From positions 66,040,596-66,104,595 of the forward strand of contig NC_092347.1 in NCBI RefSeq assembly GCF_963676685.1: a DNA stretch of 64,000 bases, in the 5' to 3' direction. Both the position numbers and the translations under genes were made by a program. This document shows positions 51,601-55,403 of this stretch, piece by piece. Each line of letters begins with the position of its first letter. Position 1 is the first letter of the stretch. Source of the DNA: Mytilus edulis (taxonomy: Eukaryota > Mollusca > Bivalvia > Mytilida > Mytilidae). The notes beneath the pieces are model-generated. The model made no database searches. It was not told the origin of the DNA and worked only from the letters and a program-made list of their open reading frames with translations.

Positions 51601-53054
51601 TAAATTTTACCTTTTAGTGATTTTTTTTTACTGGGTAGTTAATGACCACCTGTTGATTACCTCTCACAATACCTATCATACAATTTAAATGGACAAATTG
51701 TGTTGACAATTTTTTATACTGGTCAGGCAATAGGTATTTAAATACCACAAAGGTGATTGTGGAATGACAGTAAGTCAAAATGTCAAAGATTTTTCTATGA
51801 GGAAATAAAAGAAACAAATTGTATAATCATTGATTTAACTATTATACCCTTGATATAAGGAGATTTAAGCTGTAAAAGTGTTGAAACTTGTGTTACAACT
51901 GCATTTTTGTAATGTTAATCAGTATAATGTTTATCGAATAAAACATTTATGTTTGTGCATATTGAAAAATCAATAAGCACAGTCTGCTCATTTAAGGCAA
52001 ATACACTGTTACGTCATGAAATTTGTTTAAGGATTATCCTATAAAATCATTTATTTTTATATTAAATAGTGAATACAGATAACTGTATGTGTAATACTGT
52101 CAACAGTTATCATGCTGTATCAGCTAGCCATATCTACGTCATTGATGTCAGTCCTTGTTGCAAAGGCTTTATCAAAATCCCTAATCTGTATGACGTCATG
52201 TCACATAAAAACATCTTTATGATATGGCTTTTTCAATATCAAACACCCTATCAACCCTCAACGATTATAATCCCTCAAGCAGAGCTCTTGGGGGTATATT
52301 GATATCTCTGGTTGATATGGATGGGATATTGAAAAAACAATATGATATTCTCTATATACAATCCTAGTTTGCTGCAGCACCTTAGATTTTATTTTATTTT
52401 ATATTTATATTTAAAATTGATACCAAAGATGCCAGTAAACAACAGGTATTCAAGCATTTTAATTAAATTTTTCTGTTTTCTCATTTGAATAATGGCACTA
52501 AAGTGTTTTGGTTCAAGTTTTGAAATAAAGATGCATTATTACCTTAAAAAAAGAAAAATGTCTTCATGTATATCTATTGACACTTTGAAATTTACCTTAC
52601 AAATTATTTTATGTGGACTACCCAGTAGCAAGTTTCTGTAGATTAATAACATTGCGTTGGGTACCAATTTTTATGGATTTCATGGAAACAGTTCAAACAG
52701 AATATTCAACAAAGAACACATTTTTTCTAAGCTATGCAGACTTTGGCAATACCTGGAAATCGAATATCCTCAAATATTCTTTTTCCTCAATTTTCGAAAA
52801 TTGGTACTCTACATTAAAATAAAGGAATCCATGATAACTTTATACTAAATGTTTTATTCTAGGGTTTAAAGGCTCCTGAGGATTCCAGTAACAGTGATGC
52901 CACCAGTGCCATTGTCCTAGCCACTCAGTGGCAGAGACGGCTCATTCGCCAGAGACAAAGAGAAATTGTTGATGCTGACAGAGACGATCTTGGCTTACGT
53001 AGAATTGAAGAGCACAGGCCACCAAAGTTAACACAAATATTTAAAACAGAATAA
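9489..53054 (+). CDS. Long vinculin-like protein (vinculin/alpha-catenin superfamily), whole gene model, 5'-partial
   Basis: Thirty-one coding exons join with consistent phase (listed individually below) into about 1,491 residues, or 1,476 without optional exon 26. Residues 1-~600 align collinearly, from memory of the family, with the vinculin head: first bundle, the DIFKETTEPI segment (vinculin DVFSDTTTPI) and the following bundles, but with the extra central vinculin repeats missing, as in alpha-catenin. Residues 604-722 are a Ser/Gln-rich linker. Residues 723-1270 are further, mostly helical-looking sequence with no vinculin counterpart I can name. Residues 1287-1428 match the vinculin tail (IPTVSTQL against vinculin [14 protein letters not shown] against AQNLMQ). 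Residues 1429-1491 are a basic C-terminal extension. The expected role is an adaptor between adhesion sites and F-actin. No FPPPP-type proline neck is visible. The first exon (about 20 residues in vinculin) was not found. Vinculin has 1,066 residues, so this is markedly longer. Alpha-catulin is the alternative label, but the tail is closer to vinculin. Confidence 0.85.
10576..10731 (+). CDS. Vinculin-like exon 2 (residues 46-97)
   Basis: Acceptor aatag, donor AAA|gtaaga; phase 0/0, 52 codons. It begins ELKRQMESAC, corresponding to vinculin ILKRDMPPAF, and continues through the second and third helices of the first head bundle. Confidence 0.88.
11469..11591 (+). CDS. Vinculin-like exon 3 (residues 98-138)
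   Basis: Acceptor tttgtag, donor AAG|gtaatg; phase 0/0, 41 codons. VLLVSDDYEVRRI matches vinculin LLLTFDEAEVRKI, a hallmark of the first head domain. Its donor faces the splice-acceptor minisatellite that precedes exon 4. Confidence 0.88.
12106..12966 (+). repeat. Minisatellite made of the intron 3 acceptor plus the start of exon 4, 15 copies
   Basis: The unit carries a pyrimidine-rich tract ending TTTACTTTCAG, followed by a copy of the first ~36-40 bases of exon 4. Copies begin (TTTCACAG or TTTTACAG) at 12108, 12165, 12222, 12281, 12340, 12399, 12453, 12512, 12571, 12625, 12684, 12738, 12792, 12851 and 12910. The sixteenth copy, at 12969, is exon 4 itself. Spacings are 57, 59 or 54. The 54 bp units lack part of the TTTAGCACACC segment. 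Every copy presents an apparently usable 3' splice site. Confidence 0.95.
12967..13146 (+). CDS. Vinculin-like exon 4 (residues 139-198)
   Basis: Phase 0/0, 60 codons, donor CAT|gtaagt. It reads SFTDTTSILTSLANKRQKDL..., where NKRQKDL matches vinculin DERQQEL. The start was placed at the last of sixteen near-identical acceptors. Use of the nearest upstream copies (59 or 118 bases away) shifts the frame, and copy 13, although 177 bases away, runs into a stop in copy 14. Confidence 0.88.
14106..14240 (+). CDS. Vinculin-like exon 5 (residues 199-243)
   Basis: Acceptor ttgacag, donor CAG|gtatgt; phase 0/0, 45 codons. It reads VSKSYVINQVLSAVRDIVEAI..., corresponding to the end of the first head domain, and then an acidic EEDYLDVEEPG stretch. 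Confidence 0.87.
14802..14948 (+). CDS. Vinculin-like exon 6 (residues 244-292)
   Basis: Acceptor aattctag, donor AGG|gtgagt; phase 0/0, 49 codons. Helical-looking sequence beginning ILEALSTENREDL; two cysteines near the end. Confidence 0.85.
15391..15464 (+). CDS. Vinculin-like exon 7 (residues 293-317)
   Basis: Acceptor atttgtag, donor ATGAG|gtcagt; phase 0 in, 2 bases of a split Arg codon out. 74 bases reading ILQLKGRVLALSITIKEK. Confidence 0.83.
16114..16270 (+). CDS. Vinculin-like exon 8 (residues 317-369)
   Basis: Acceptor ggtacag, donor CAG|gtacat. It completes the Arg codon from exon 7. It contains DIFKETTEPIERLIKAA, the counterpart of vinculin DVFSDTTTPIKLLAVAA, which anchors the alignment of the posterior head. 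Confidence 0.87.
16805..16913 (+). CDS. Vinculin-like exon 9 (residues 370-406)
   Basis: Acceptor acgtcag, donor ACAC|gtaaga; ends with one base of a split Arg codon. It encodes FEEHADKMCQVASFAAASST, matching vinculin [20 protein letters not shown]. Confidence 0.87.
16970..17450. repeat. Dispersed repeat family C, + copy in intron 9
   Basis: It reads GGAATGGGGAATGTGTCAAAG ... GGCTCCTGACTTGGGACAGG ... TCTCAACCCTCCCCCTATACC ... TACTAGCAGTTAACTGACATG. It is the inverse of 1640-2160. Confidence 0.8.
17826..18035 (+). CDS. Vinculin-like exon 10 (residues 406-476)
   Basis: Acceptor tcttacag, donor TCTG|gtaagt. It covers the long helices of the last head bundles, including MKEWSFELNTLMQILDEM against vinculin MKNQWIDNVEKMTGLVDE. 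Confidence 0.87.
18421..18618 (+). CDS. Vinculin-like exon 11 (residues 476-542)
   Basis: Acceptor ttttttttcag, donor AAAG|gtttgt; phase 1/1. SSAVKSLVGRSRRVCQVGER followed by DDPLYRNGLL matches vinculin ATSIARRANRILLVAKRE followed by EDPKFREAV, the end of the canonical head. Confidence 0.87.
18905..19261. mobile_element. TA-flanked MITE, about 353 bp, in intron 11
   Basis: The left end is AGAATCAGGCA and the right end TGCCTGATTCT, with a further inner match AAAACATGA.TA.AAAAAACCCACC in inverted order. TA occurs at 18905-18906 and 19260-19261. Fits a Tc1/mariner-type MITE. No transposase. Confidence 0.8.
19492..19677 (+). CDS. Vinculin-like exon 12 (residues 542-604)
   Basis: Acceptor aaattacag, donor GCAG|gttttt; phase 1/1. 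SAVESLLRRLSHLLECVRKV parallels the last head helix of vinculin (ILGAVAKVREAF). A linker begins after it. Confidence 0.85.
19876..19902 (+). CDS. Vinculin-like exon 13, 27-nt microexon (9 codons)
   Basis: Acceptor ttgatcag, donor CAAG|gtaagc. It is phase 1/1 and 27 bases long, so it can be included or skipped without changing frame. It reads LDSDRASQ and sits in the presumed flexible linker, where microexons are common. Inferred from splice sites and phase only. Confidence 0.7.
20104..20433 (+). CDS. Vinculin-like exon 14 (Ser/Gln-rich linker, residues 613-722)
   Basis: Acceptor cattacag, donor CAAG|gttagc; 330 bases, phase 1/1. The encoded stretch is low-complexity, rich in Ser, Gln, Lys and Thr (for example LQSTSSQESFHQTK), with repeated ESYQ-type motifs near its end. 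It is probably disordered. It occupies the position where vertebrate vinculin has its proline-rich neck, but it is not proline-rich. Confidence 0.82.
21271..21473 (+). CDS. Alternative terminal exon of the vinculin-like gene (head-only isoform)
   Basis: Acceptor ctccgtacag. The single base left over from exon 14 plus GC gives Gly, and the frame then stays open for 66 further codons (VFTDIHEDLSHGG ... ETEWLSCQL) to TGA at 21471-21473. AATAAA follows at 21548-21553. Its first ~60 bases are mirrored by an inverted copy at 21582-21637. Splicing here would end the protein after the head and linker at about 790 residues plus the missing N-terminus, with no actin-binding tail. No transcript data were available, so this is a prediction. 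Confidence 0.55.
21274..21637. repeat. Imperfect inverted repeat around the alternative terminal exon
   Basis: Arm 1 (21274-21333) contains TCACGGAGGAGT and TATCCATGAAG. Arm 2 (21582-21637) carries the reverse complements ACTCCTCCGTGA and CTTCATGGATA, in mirrored order. Arms are about 55-60 bases with small gaps. This could be a foldback element that was exonised, or a regulatory hairpin. Confidence 0.8.
21548..21553 (+). terminator. Candidate polyadenylation signal AATAAA for the short isoform
   Basis: Canonical hexamer 75 bases after the alternative stop codon. It precedes the second arm of the inverted repeat, so the mature short mRNA would probably lack that arm. Confidence 0.4.
21658..22102. 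mobile_element. TTAA-flanked MITE, about 437 bp, piggyBac-style target
   Basis: The left end is GGTGGCACGGTAGTATTT, and the reverse complement of the right end is GGTGGCATGGTAGTATTT (one mismatch in 18). Both ends are bordered by TTAA, at 21658-21661 and 22099-22102. No transposase is present. Short open frames inside run into the inverted ends and are not genes. Confidence 0.85.
22484..22800. mobile_element. Dispersed bivalve repeat (ATGCCCC...GTCCGTCCGTC type), copy 1
   Basis: It begins tttttatgccccacctacgat, carries a GTCC/TCCG-rich stretch, and ends near gacacattcttgtt. A diverged copy lies at 55404-55686 in the same orientation. Non-coding; superfamily unknown to me. Confidence 0.7.
23099..23261 (+). 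CDS. Vinculin-like exon 15 (residues 723-776)
   Basis: Acceptor tttctgtag, donor CGAAG|gtaagt; enters in phase 1, leaves in phase 2. It reads DPTTTSHIKEKITGAVTKGD... and VDSAECLLVHSD. It opens the extra helical block that has no counterpart in standard vinculin. Confidence 0.84.
23615..23747 (+). CDS. Vinculin-like exon 16 (residues 776-821)
   Basis: Acceptor gttaacag, donor CAAG|gtaagt; phase 2/0. It reads SIHSLCSEVDELVADLTEKL, an amphipathic helical pattern. Confidence 0.84.
24320..24430 (+). CDS. Vinculin-like exon 17 (residues 822-858)
   Basis: Acceptor cattaaag, donor CAACAA|gtaaga; phase 0/0, 37 codons beginning IEKIRVFIDVTVDQW. The acceptor has a weak pyrimidine tract, but the frame continues cleanly on both sides. 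Confidence 0.8.
24806..24980 (+). CDS. Vinculin-like exon 18 (residues 859-917)
   Basis: Acceptor ttttgcag, donor TCAT|gtaagt; phase 0/1. Acidic helical sequence, IDSLKQHTTNISELMDLTES and onward. Confidence 0.84.
25717..25945 (+). CDS. Vinculin-like exon 19 (residues 917-993)
   Basis: Acceptor atattacag, donor TTGG|gtaagt; phase 1/2. It contains LEQLCREWAVRIYCVLDDLE and LHQNSQIRNLLHSACLG, cysteine-rich for the family. Confidence 0.84.
26334..26499 (+). CDS. Vinculin-like exon 20 (residues 993-1048)
   Basis: Acceptor atttcag, donor AAG|gttagt; phase 2/0. It contains SSRKKREVDKIAVTYICCRL, with a basic RKKR cluster. Part of the extra block. Confidence 0.84.
26690..26900. repeat. Dispersed repeat family B in intron 20
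   Basis: It reads TCGCCAATGACTGTCTCTACC ... GGTCATAGTTCGGCCTTCAAC ... GTCAGCTATAAAAGGCC. Relatives lie at 38610-38890 and 56490-56760. Confidence 0.75.
27069..27171 (+). CDS. Vinculin-like exon 21 (residues 1049-1082)
   Basis: Acceptor attttcag, donor ACAG|gtattt; phase 0/1. It reads SIKCMDILQEQTLMY... to AVEVRTAQT. The last ~44 bases and the donor are duplicated immediately downstream. The second donor (after 27215) would add 44 bases and shift the frame, so the first was chosen. Confidence 0.83.
27128..27219 (+). repeat. Tandem duplication (44 bp period) of exon 21 end plus its 5' splice site
   Basis: The segment from TTATCAGATAGTGCTGTGG to CTCAAACAGGTATT occurs twice in direct succession, giving donors after 27171 and after 27215. 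A third partial TTATCAG follows. The copies are essentially identical, so the event is recent. Confidence 0.93.
28164..28364 (+). CDS. Vinculin-like exon 22 (residues 1083-1149)
   Basis: Acceptor ttttttgtag, donor ACAG|gtaggt; phase 1/1. It contains FQLSLSKFSESLMSLRQKTL and TGISPQLIDIVKKL, helical repeats of the extra block. Confidence 0.85.
28404..30904. mobile_element. About 2.5 kb element with terminal inverted repeats and 7-bp target duplication, carrying a nested repeat
   Basis: The left end at 28411 is GGGGGTCTCATTGGGG and the right end is CCCCAATGAGACCC, i.e. inverted copies. CATTATT flanks both sides (28404-28410 and 30898-30904). If the target site was 8 bp, one base differs (T or A before CATTATT), which would fit a hAT-like insertion. 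The host sequence is itself a copy of the CTGTGGATTCATT repeat. Inside lies the AGCTCACCTGGCCC repeat (next entry). Confidence 0.75.
28507..30770. repeat. AGCTCACCTGGCC repeat with about five ~500-bp tandem units
   Basis: It starts TTTTAGCTCACCTGGCCC and ends GACCAAGGTGAGCGACACAGG plus GAGCCTCTAG. Units begin near 28548, 29048, 29548, 30054 and, diverged, 30550. Each has the order TTACAAAAATCTTCTC, CAAGATGGCCGCC, AAAATGCAGTTTTTGG, CAACCCGTTGTTGG and AACAGCAATAATGTTCAG. Open frames inside units are not conserved at their ends. A shorter copy with two units lies at 34121-34960. Known to me as a common bivalve dispersed repeat; superfamily unassigned. Confidence 0.85.
31269..31394 (+). CDS. Vinculin-like exon 23 (residues 1150-1191)
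   Basis: Acceptor tgttgtag, donor AAAA|gtaatt; phase 1/1. EDGDLSCTMEEFTKQKVSW then VRQLLVCIQQMKDLKPGLVK. Confidence 0.83.
31441..31548. repeat. 36-bp tandem repeat, three copies
   Basis: The unit begins GTATTTACACTTATAAATAT and starts at 31441, 31477 and 31513, practically identical. It lies just inside intron 23. Confidence 0.93.
31750..31894 (+). CDS. Vinculin-like exon 24 (residues 1192-1239)
   Basis: Acceptor atttttcag, donor ACAAG|gtttat; phase 1/2. LNKVLGVKTPEDCTPAATLE, then an acidic EENDNKEAGFKTVHEEL. Resembles a linker more than a helix bundle. Confidence 0.82.
32976..33069 (+). CDS. Vinculin-like exon 25 (basic neck, residues 1240-1271)
   Basis: Acceptor ttttatag, donor CTG|gtaatt; phase 2/0. 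It contains KVGRKKKATDSPYKPN, a basic linker just before the tail domain, where vinculin's neck joins its tail. Confidence 0.8.
33543..33587 (+). CDS. Possible exon 26, 45-nt optional exon
   Basis: Flanked by tttttttttag and AAA|gtatgt, 45 bases, phase 0 on both sides, so it could be skipped. In phase it reads IQQNSLMISWSPFLK. Another frame looks more protein-like but does not fit the neighbours. Weak support. Confidence 0.35.
33693..33827 (+). CDS. Vinculin-like exon 27 (start of the tail domain, residues 1287-1331)
   Basis: Acceptor ctttgacag, donor CAA|gtaagt; 45 codons. AASKYLQSEAEKWEDDCNPI matches vinculin AAQSLHREATKWSSKGNDI, and MSSQINKMTGYIKGEG matches MALLMAEMSRLVRGGS. This is helix 1-2 of the five-helix tail. 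Confidence 0.9.
33855..33950. repeat. 47-bp tandem duplication
   Basis: The segment GTGGAGTGAATATGTATAAC ... AAGGGAGATAAC occurs twice in direct succession with no visible difference. Confidence 0.9.
34121..34960. repeat. Second copy of the AGCTCACCTGGCCC repeat (two units, truncated)
   Basis: Begins TTTTTAGCTCACCTGGCCC as at 28507; units near 34195 and 34690. It stops abruptly where the 35-bp array starts. Confidence 0.85.
34961..35278. repeat. 35-bp minisatellite, about nine copies
   Basis: The unit is CAAATATTAAG(T/C)ATGTAG followed by GAAGTCCTCTGAGTAGG. Copies differ at a few sites. It abuts the truncated repeat on its left. Confidence 0.92.
35481..35734. repeat. Left copy of the direct repeat flanking the exostosin gene
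   Basis: It aligns collinearly with 37203-37460 (shared GCATGTGGCGT, AAAATAGCGATAAACAGA, ATCATTGGTCATCTCAACTC, CAACGATAATCTATAAATAT). Inside, TTTATCGCTATTTT (from 35476) and AAAATAGCGATAAA (near 35613) are perfect inverted copies. The right part forms a long imperfect hairpin whose arms contain TCTCAACTCGATT and AATCTCGTTGAGA. It ends 13 bases beyond the stop codon of the gene. Confidence 0.9.
35747..37147 (-). CDS. Exostosin-family glycosyltransferase (GT47-like), intronless
   Basis: One uninterrupted 466-residue frame. Residues ~1-22 (MIILNSILTISICYSIIL) form a hydrophobic signal anchor, so a type II Golgi/ER membrane enzyme is expected. The exostosin domain runs from FKFYIYDLPSSM (71-82), through DSADIFYVPGYVG (149-161) and VVPYPSFIHW (252-261), to QPPGDSPTRKSFYDSI (351-366) and SGCIPVTFG (368-376), the family's signature. 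Several NxT/S sites are present. The acceptor and sugar cannot be told from sequence. It lies antisense in intron 27 of the vinculin-like gene and is bracketed by direct repeats, the right one 55 bases before the ATG. The frame is intact, so it is probably functional or recently so. Lack of introns suggests a retrocopy or an intronless family expansion. Confidence 0.9.
   Translation of the reverse strand: MIILNSILTISICYSIILYNFYDISPNKTTLEVHPFNDFMKQLFFLFRETTTLLDDLYISTNLDDILSKQFKFYIYDLPSSMNEDIVNYAVQNYGLKNCMSLRNNGMGDELLSIGENNEISVRNTDQFALEVIIHHKLLKSSYRTLDPDSADIFYVPGYVGTHCIFFNKYYFTSLSDQLIMNLTEFLLSQKYFTEGKPHFSTISKIHREMCSEFCPYLQYTIAQNMTFLSIEREVTPSDNLFMKTAAQSINVVPYPSFIHWVPGNMTNNSLPIPSLDQRDVFIFLPAGLMCQNEFRCKIMEQFKHKTNKSYEEYKNKTLPTEMVFFEVAQCDEETERNLVLWMHRSVFCLQPPGDSPTRKSFYDSIMSGCIPVTFGNHSLQYAFSKYFDFSKFSVSIPVDIASNDKGILNFLKDIDMKTLKRLHSNLLHIMKYMQYSISSDDKTEEPDDAMKFILAELADKLIPKT
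37203..37460. repeat. Right copy of the direct repeat flanking the exostosin gene
   Basis: Same orientation as 35481-35734, more diverged, with a small insertion (CGTCGTCATAGG region). AAAATAGCGATAAA is kept at 37342-37355; the left partner has decayed to TTATTGCTTTTTT. It occupies the upstream (promoter) side of the exostosin gene. Confidence 0.9.
37461..41175. other. Intron 27 interval with one family B repeat, otherwise nothing seen
   Basis: 38610-38890 is a family B repeat (GAAGATGTGGTATGATTGCC ... CAGCTTTAAAAGG). The rest is AT-rich without credible coding frames. Confidence 0.55.
41176..41830. mobile_element. MITE-like element, twin copy 1 (655 bp)
   Basis: It starts AGGGTGCAATCAACAG and ends TTTATAGCACCCT, so it has short inverted ends AGGGTGC/GCACCCT. 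It contains TATGACGTCAC. It is nearly identical to 42599-43208 apart from a 45-base segment (CTGCCAAAA ... CTCTAAAC) that the other copy lacks. No open frame of note. Confidence 0.88.
42599..43208. mobile_element. MITE-like element, twin copy 2 (610 bp)
   Basis: Same ends and orientation as copy 1. The length difference of 45 equals the single indel, so there is almost no other change. The 768 bases between the copies are unrelated. Confidence 0.88.
43209..45276. other. Right end of intron 27, no further feature seen
   Basis: AT-rich sequence without recognisable coding potential or repeat structure. Ends in the pyrimidine-poor acceptor tgattttgcag of exon 28. Confidence 0.6.
45277..45377 (+). 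CDS. Vinculin-like exon 28 (tail domain)
   Basis: Acceptor gattttgcag, donor AAAAG|gttggt; phase 0/2. THEELVKTARSVAENGRKMM and CVDKR match vinculin [20 protein letters not shown] and CTDKR. Confidence 0.9.
46176..46912. mobile_element. Harbinger-like MITE, 731 bp, TTA target duplication
   Basis: The left end (46179) is GACCCCGTTCACACTTGG and the reverse complement of the right end is GACCTTGTTCACACTAGC. Both then reach TTTTTATCGAT. TTA is present at 46176-46178 and 46910-46912. Subterminal CGATC/GATCG motifs are repeated in both arms. A TWA target and such ends fit PIF/Harbinger. No transposase. Confidence 0.8.
47105..47245. mobile_element. Short GGTGGATCCAGCC ... GGATCTGCCACT repeat
   Basis: Roughly 140 bases with approximately inverted ends (GGGGTGGATCCAG and CTGGATCTGCCAC) and G-runs. 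Related decayed fragments are near 8650 and 53320. A frequent bivalve MITE-like fragment. Confidence 0.55.
48145..48247 (+). CDS. Vinculin-like exon 29 (tail domain)
   Basis: Acceptor cctcttctag, donor GAT|gtatgt; phase 2/0. FARDLIFYANQIPTVSTQLS matches vinculin [20 protein letters not shown], the most diagnostic vinculin-tail segment. Confidence 0.92.
48385..48690. repeat. Dispersed repeat (GAAAGATACC ... GGTGATCTCAGGTG) with internal 41-bp tandem
   Basis: Same family as 3540-3780. Here the segment ATAAATTGAAAATAAACTG plus ATAACACCATGGCATACACAC is repeated about four times with period 41 (48430-48590). Confidence 0.88.
49745..50000. repeat. Dispersed repeat family A in intron 29
   Basis: AAGAAGATGGGGTATGAGAC ... 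CACCAAACAGCAAGCTTTAAAA ... CAACAAACGACAACTACTG. Confidence 0.75.
50331..50417 (+). CDS. Vinculin-like exon 30 (last tail helix)
   Basis: Acceptor tttaatttcag, donor AAA|gtatgt; 29 codons, phase 0/0. ILTENAENLMKIVLQTMKAA matches vinculin [20 protein letters not shown]. Confidence 0.92.
50743..51776. mobile_element. Foldback (palindromic) element, about 1.03 kb with ~270-base arms
   Basis: Left arm 50743-~51020 and right arm ~51515-51776 are inverted copies. Outer ends ACTGT/ACAGT are followed by CAATCACCTTTGTGGTA, TACCTATTGCCTGACCAG, AATTTGTCCATTTAAATTGT, CAACAGGTGGTCATT, AGCTTGCTTTCCTCATG and GACTATTCTATTTA. Similarity fades into a ~490-base centre with no clear frame. It lies in intron 30. 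Confidence 0.85.
52863..53054 (+). CDS. Vinculin-like last exon 31 (C-terminal extension, residues 1429-1491)
   Basis: Acceptor ttattctag; stop TAA at 53052-53054. It encodes 63 residues: a Ser-rich start, then TQWRRRLIRQRQREI, an acidic DADRDDLG, and HRPPKLTQIFKTE. It is longer than vinculin's C-terminal arm, whose FTLRWVRKTPW it may partly parallel. The basic cluster could contact lipid or actin; that is inference. Confidence 0.9.
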   Translation, partial: GLKAPEDSSNSDATSAIVLATQWQRRLIRQRQREIVDADRDDLGLRRIEEHRPPKLTQIFKTE

Positions 53055-54500
53055 TTTTTACTCTTTTTATTTCAAAAGACAGCAATATATGATTTTTATA
53101 AAGGATGTTGGGCATATGATTTTTCCATACAAATATATTGGTGGAGGATTTCAGTGAAAATTATCATTTTTTTTAAATATATCAAATCAGAAACTTTCAA
53201 AATTTGGTAACTTTTGTGGAGATTTTATTCTGATTGGATTATCTCCCATGTACTAGAAAAATCTCAACTGAAAAATATCTTACATGCATACAATTTTTAA
53301 TGTAACTAGAACACTTCCCATTGGCTGATCCAGGAGGCTGGCAGAGGGTGCATGCCTCCACCCCCCTCTCCCCCTTGAAGTTTTTTGAAATCACGATTAA
53401 CTATAGAAGGCCCCACCCCAATAAAACTTCCCCTTCCCCAGATTAAAACCTTCTTACAAAGAAAACATTGACCTAATATTGTAGATGCATAATGTGTATA
53501 TTTTTAATGCATAAAATGGAAAAACGTGTAAAGGATAACTTATTGTATTGGTCTTTTTTTATCAGGGCTCATTATACCATGTGTATTTCTAATAAGAAAA
53601 ACAAGGCCAAAATAACCTTGAAAAAAGTGAAGAGTTGTTATATTGGCAATCATACTAGATTCCCTTTTTTTAAAGTAAATTATATATAGGAATGGGTAGC
53701 TTTAATGAAATAGCTCATTATTAGGCATTTCCACAAGTCATACTTATCATCTTTTAAAAGGTTATTTTATATACTTATGCATTCTGCTGGTTGCTTTTTT
53801 TTTTTTTTTTGCATTTAATATTTGCTCTGATGTTTTATGGTCGTCAGGCTTTGATAGCTGATGTTTAGTACAATATACATCAGTTTATTTAAATTTTATT
53901 GTTTTTTTACAAGTACTTTTTTACCATATATATATTATCTGTAATATTAATGAATATATGTCAAAAAAATATTTCCCAATTGTTTTTATTTATTTTATTA
54001 GTCAACTTGTGTTGTGAATATTTTTATACATGAACGAACCATTTACAATATTGTATTATGCATTTTATAATTTTATTTAACCTTAAATAATTGTGCAATA
54101 ATATGCTGTGTATCTAATCAGGTTGTGGACATTTTATAGAAAAATCTAAAACTTCTAGTTAACCATAATTGTGCAATGATATGCTGTGTATCTAATCAGG
54201 TTGTAGACATTTTATAGAAAAATCTAAAACTTCTAGTTCACTTTTTTGTGCCACATTTCAGACATTGAAGCTCAGTATTTTCCTTAAACTTTTTAAATGT
54301 TTCATAGGAATGCTCAAAAGCATACCTAAAGATTTGATTTTTAAAATTGAAATACTGGTAGTCACTTTTTGTTTAGATCAAAACTAATTATCAATATGCA
54401 TTTGATATTTCCGAGGAAGATTATCAAATAGTATGAGCAGTAATGCACTGAATAAAAATAAAAACAGGAACCAAATTATAAAAATATATTATAGAATATA
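53055..54500 (+). other. Probable 3' UTR of the vinculin-like gene
   Basis: No coding potential. AATAAA occurs at 53420-53425 and 54451-54456 as candidate polyadenylation signals. An ~81-base segment (AATTGTGCAATRATATGCTG to AAAACTTCTAGTT) is directly duplicated at about 54088-54240. Confidence 0.45.
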
Positions 54501-54666
54501 TCTTATATGGAAAGAAGTGTAACTAGTATATGCTATGGATTCATTAATTTTCATGGATAACAATTTCGTAGATTGATGAGAAATTGTATTTTACGTGGAT
54601 ATGAAATTTGTTGTTTTGCCAAAGTCTTCATTCAAAGGTAACAAGCTTATAGAAAATTTCACCAAT

Positions 54667-54883
54667 ACTGTGGATTCATTATTATTCGTTGGACACCAAT
54701 TTTCGTGGATTTCGTTGGAGCAGATGAACCACGAAATTAATTATTCAACGAATGCCCATTTTTCTACAGGCTTGTAAGCAGATTTCGCCAAAGCCACGAA
54801 ATTAAATATCCACGAACATGTAAGTTTTCCTCAATCCACAAAAATTGGTACCCACGAAAATAAATGAATCCACAGTAACCTGG
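54667..54883. mobile_element. TACTGTGGATTCATT palindromic MITE, about 215 bp
   Basis: The left end TACTGTGGATTCATTATTAT and the right end ATAAATGAATCCACAGTAA are inverted copies, and the arms both contain ACCAATTTT.GTGGAT. Diverged relatives appear at 14560-14750 and 52640-52845, and as host sequence of the 28411 insertion. Confidence 0.8.
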
Positions 54884-55403
54884 AAATCCATGAAGAGTTA
54901 TTTCCCCTCATTAAAAATAATGAATCCACATTTATATGGTATTGAAAAAGTGAGAGGAATATTTAGATTTTGTAGTAACCTTAAAGACTTTATTACTAAT
55001 CATAATTCATATCATATTTCTATTTATTTAGGTGCTAATCCAGTTGATTTATAGTTGATATATAACTTTTGTTTTATTATTTACAAGAAACTTGTTGCAT
55101 TTAACTTTATTTCTTATATATACATGAACTTTATTAATACAAGATTTTCACAAGAACAAATTAGTTTGAATTATTTAATATGAATAAATAGATTGTTTGC
55201 TGAATGTCCAGTGGGAAATTTTCATGCATGTTCAGGACAAGAATAACTAAGCAATAAACACAATAGGTAGGTCCTGTCACAGAGGTCGTCCTGAATGCAC
55301 GTAGGGGGGAATTTGGACTTCCACTAGAATATATAGGTGTATTGGTTACAAACTGAATTTTTTGCCTTGCAACAGGTTACCTGCAGACTCCCCAAAGAGA
55401 TTT

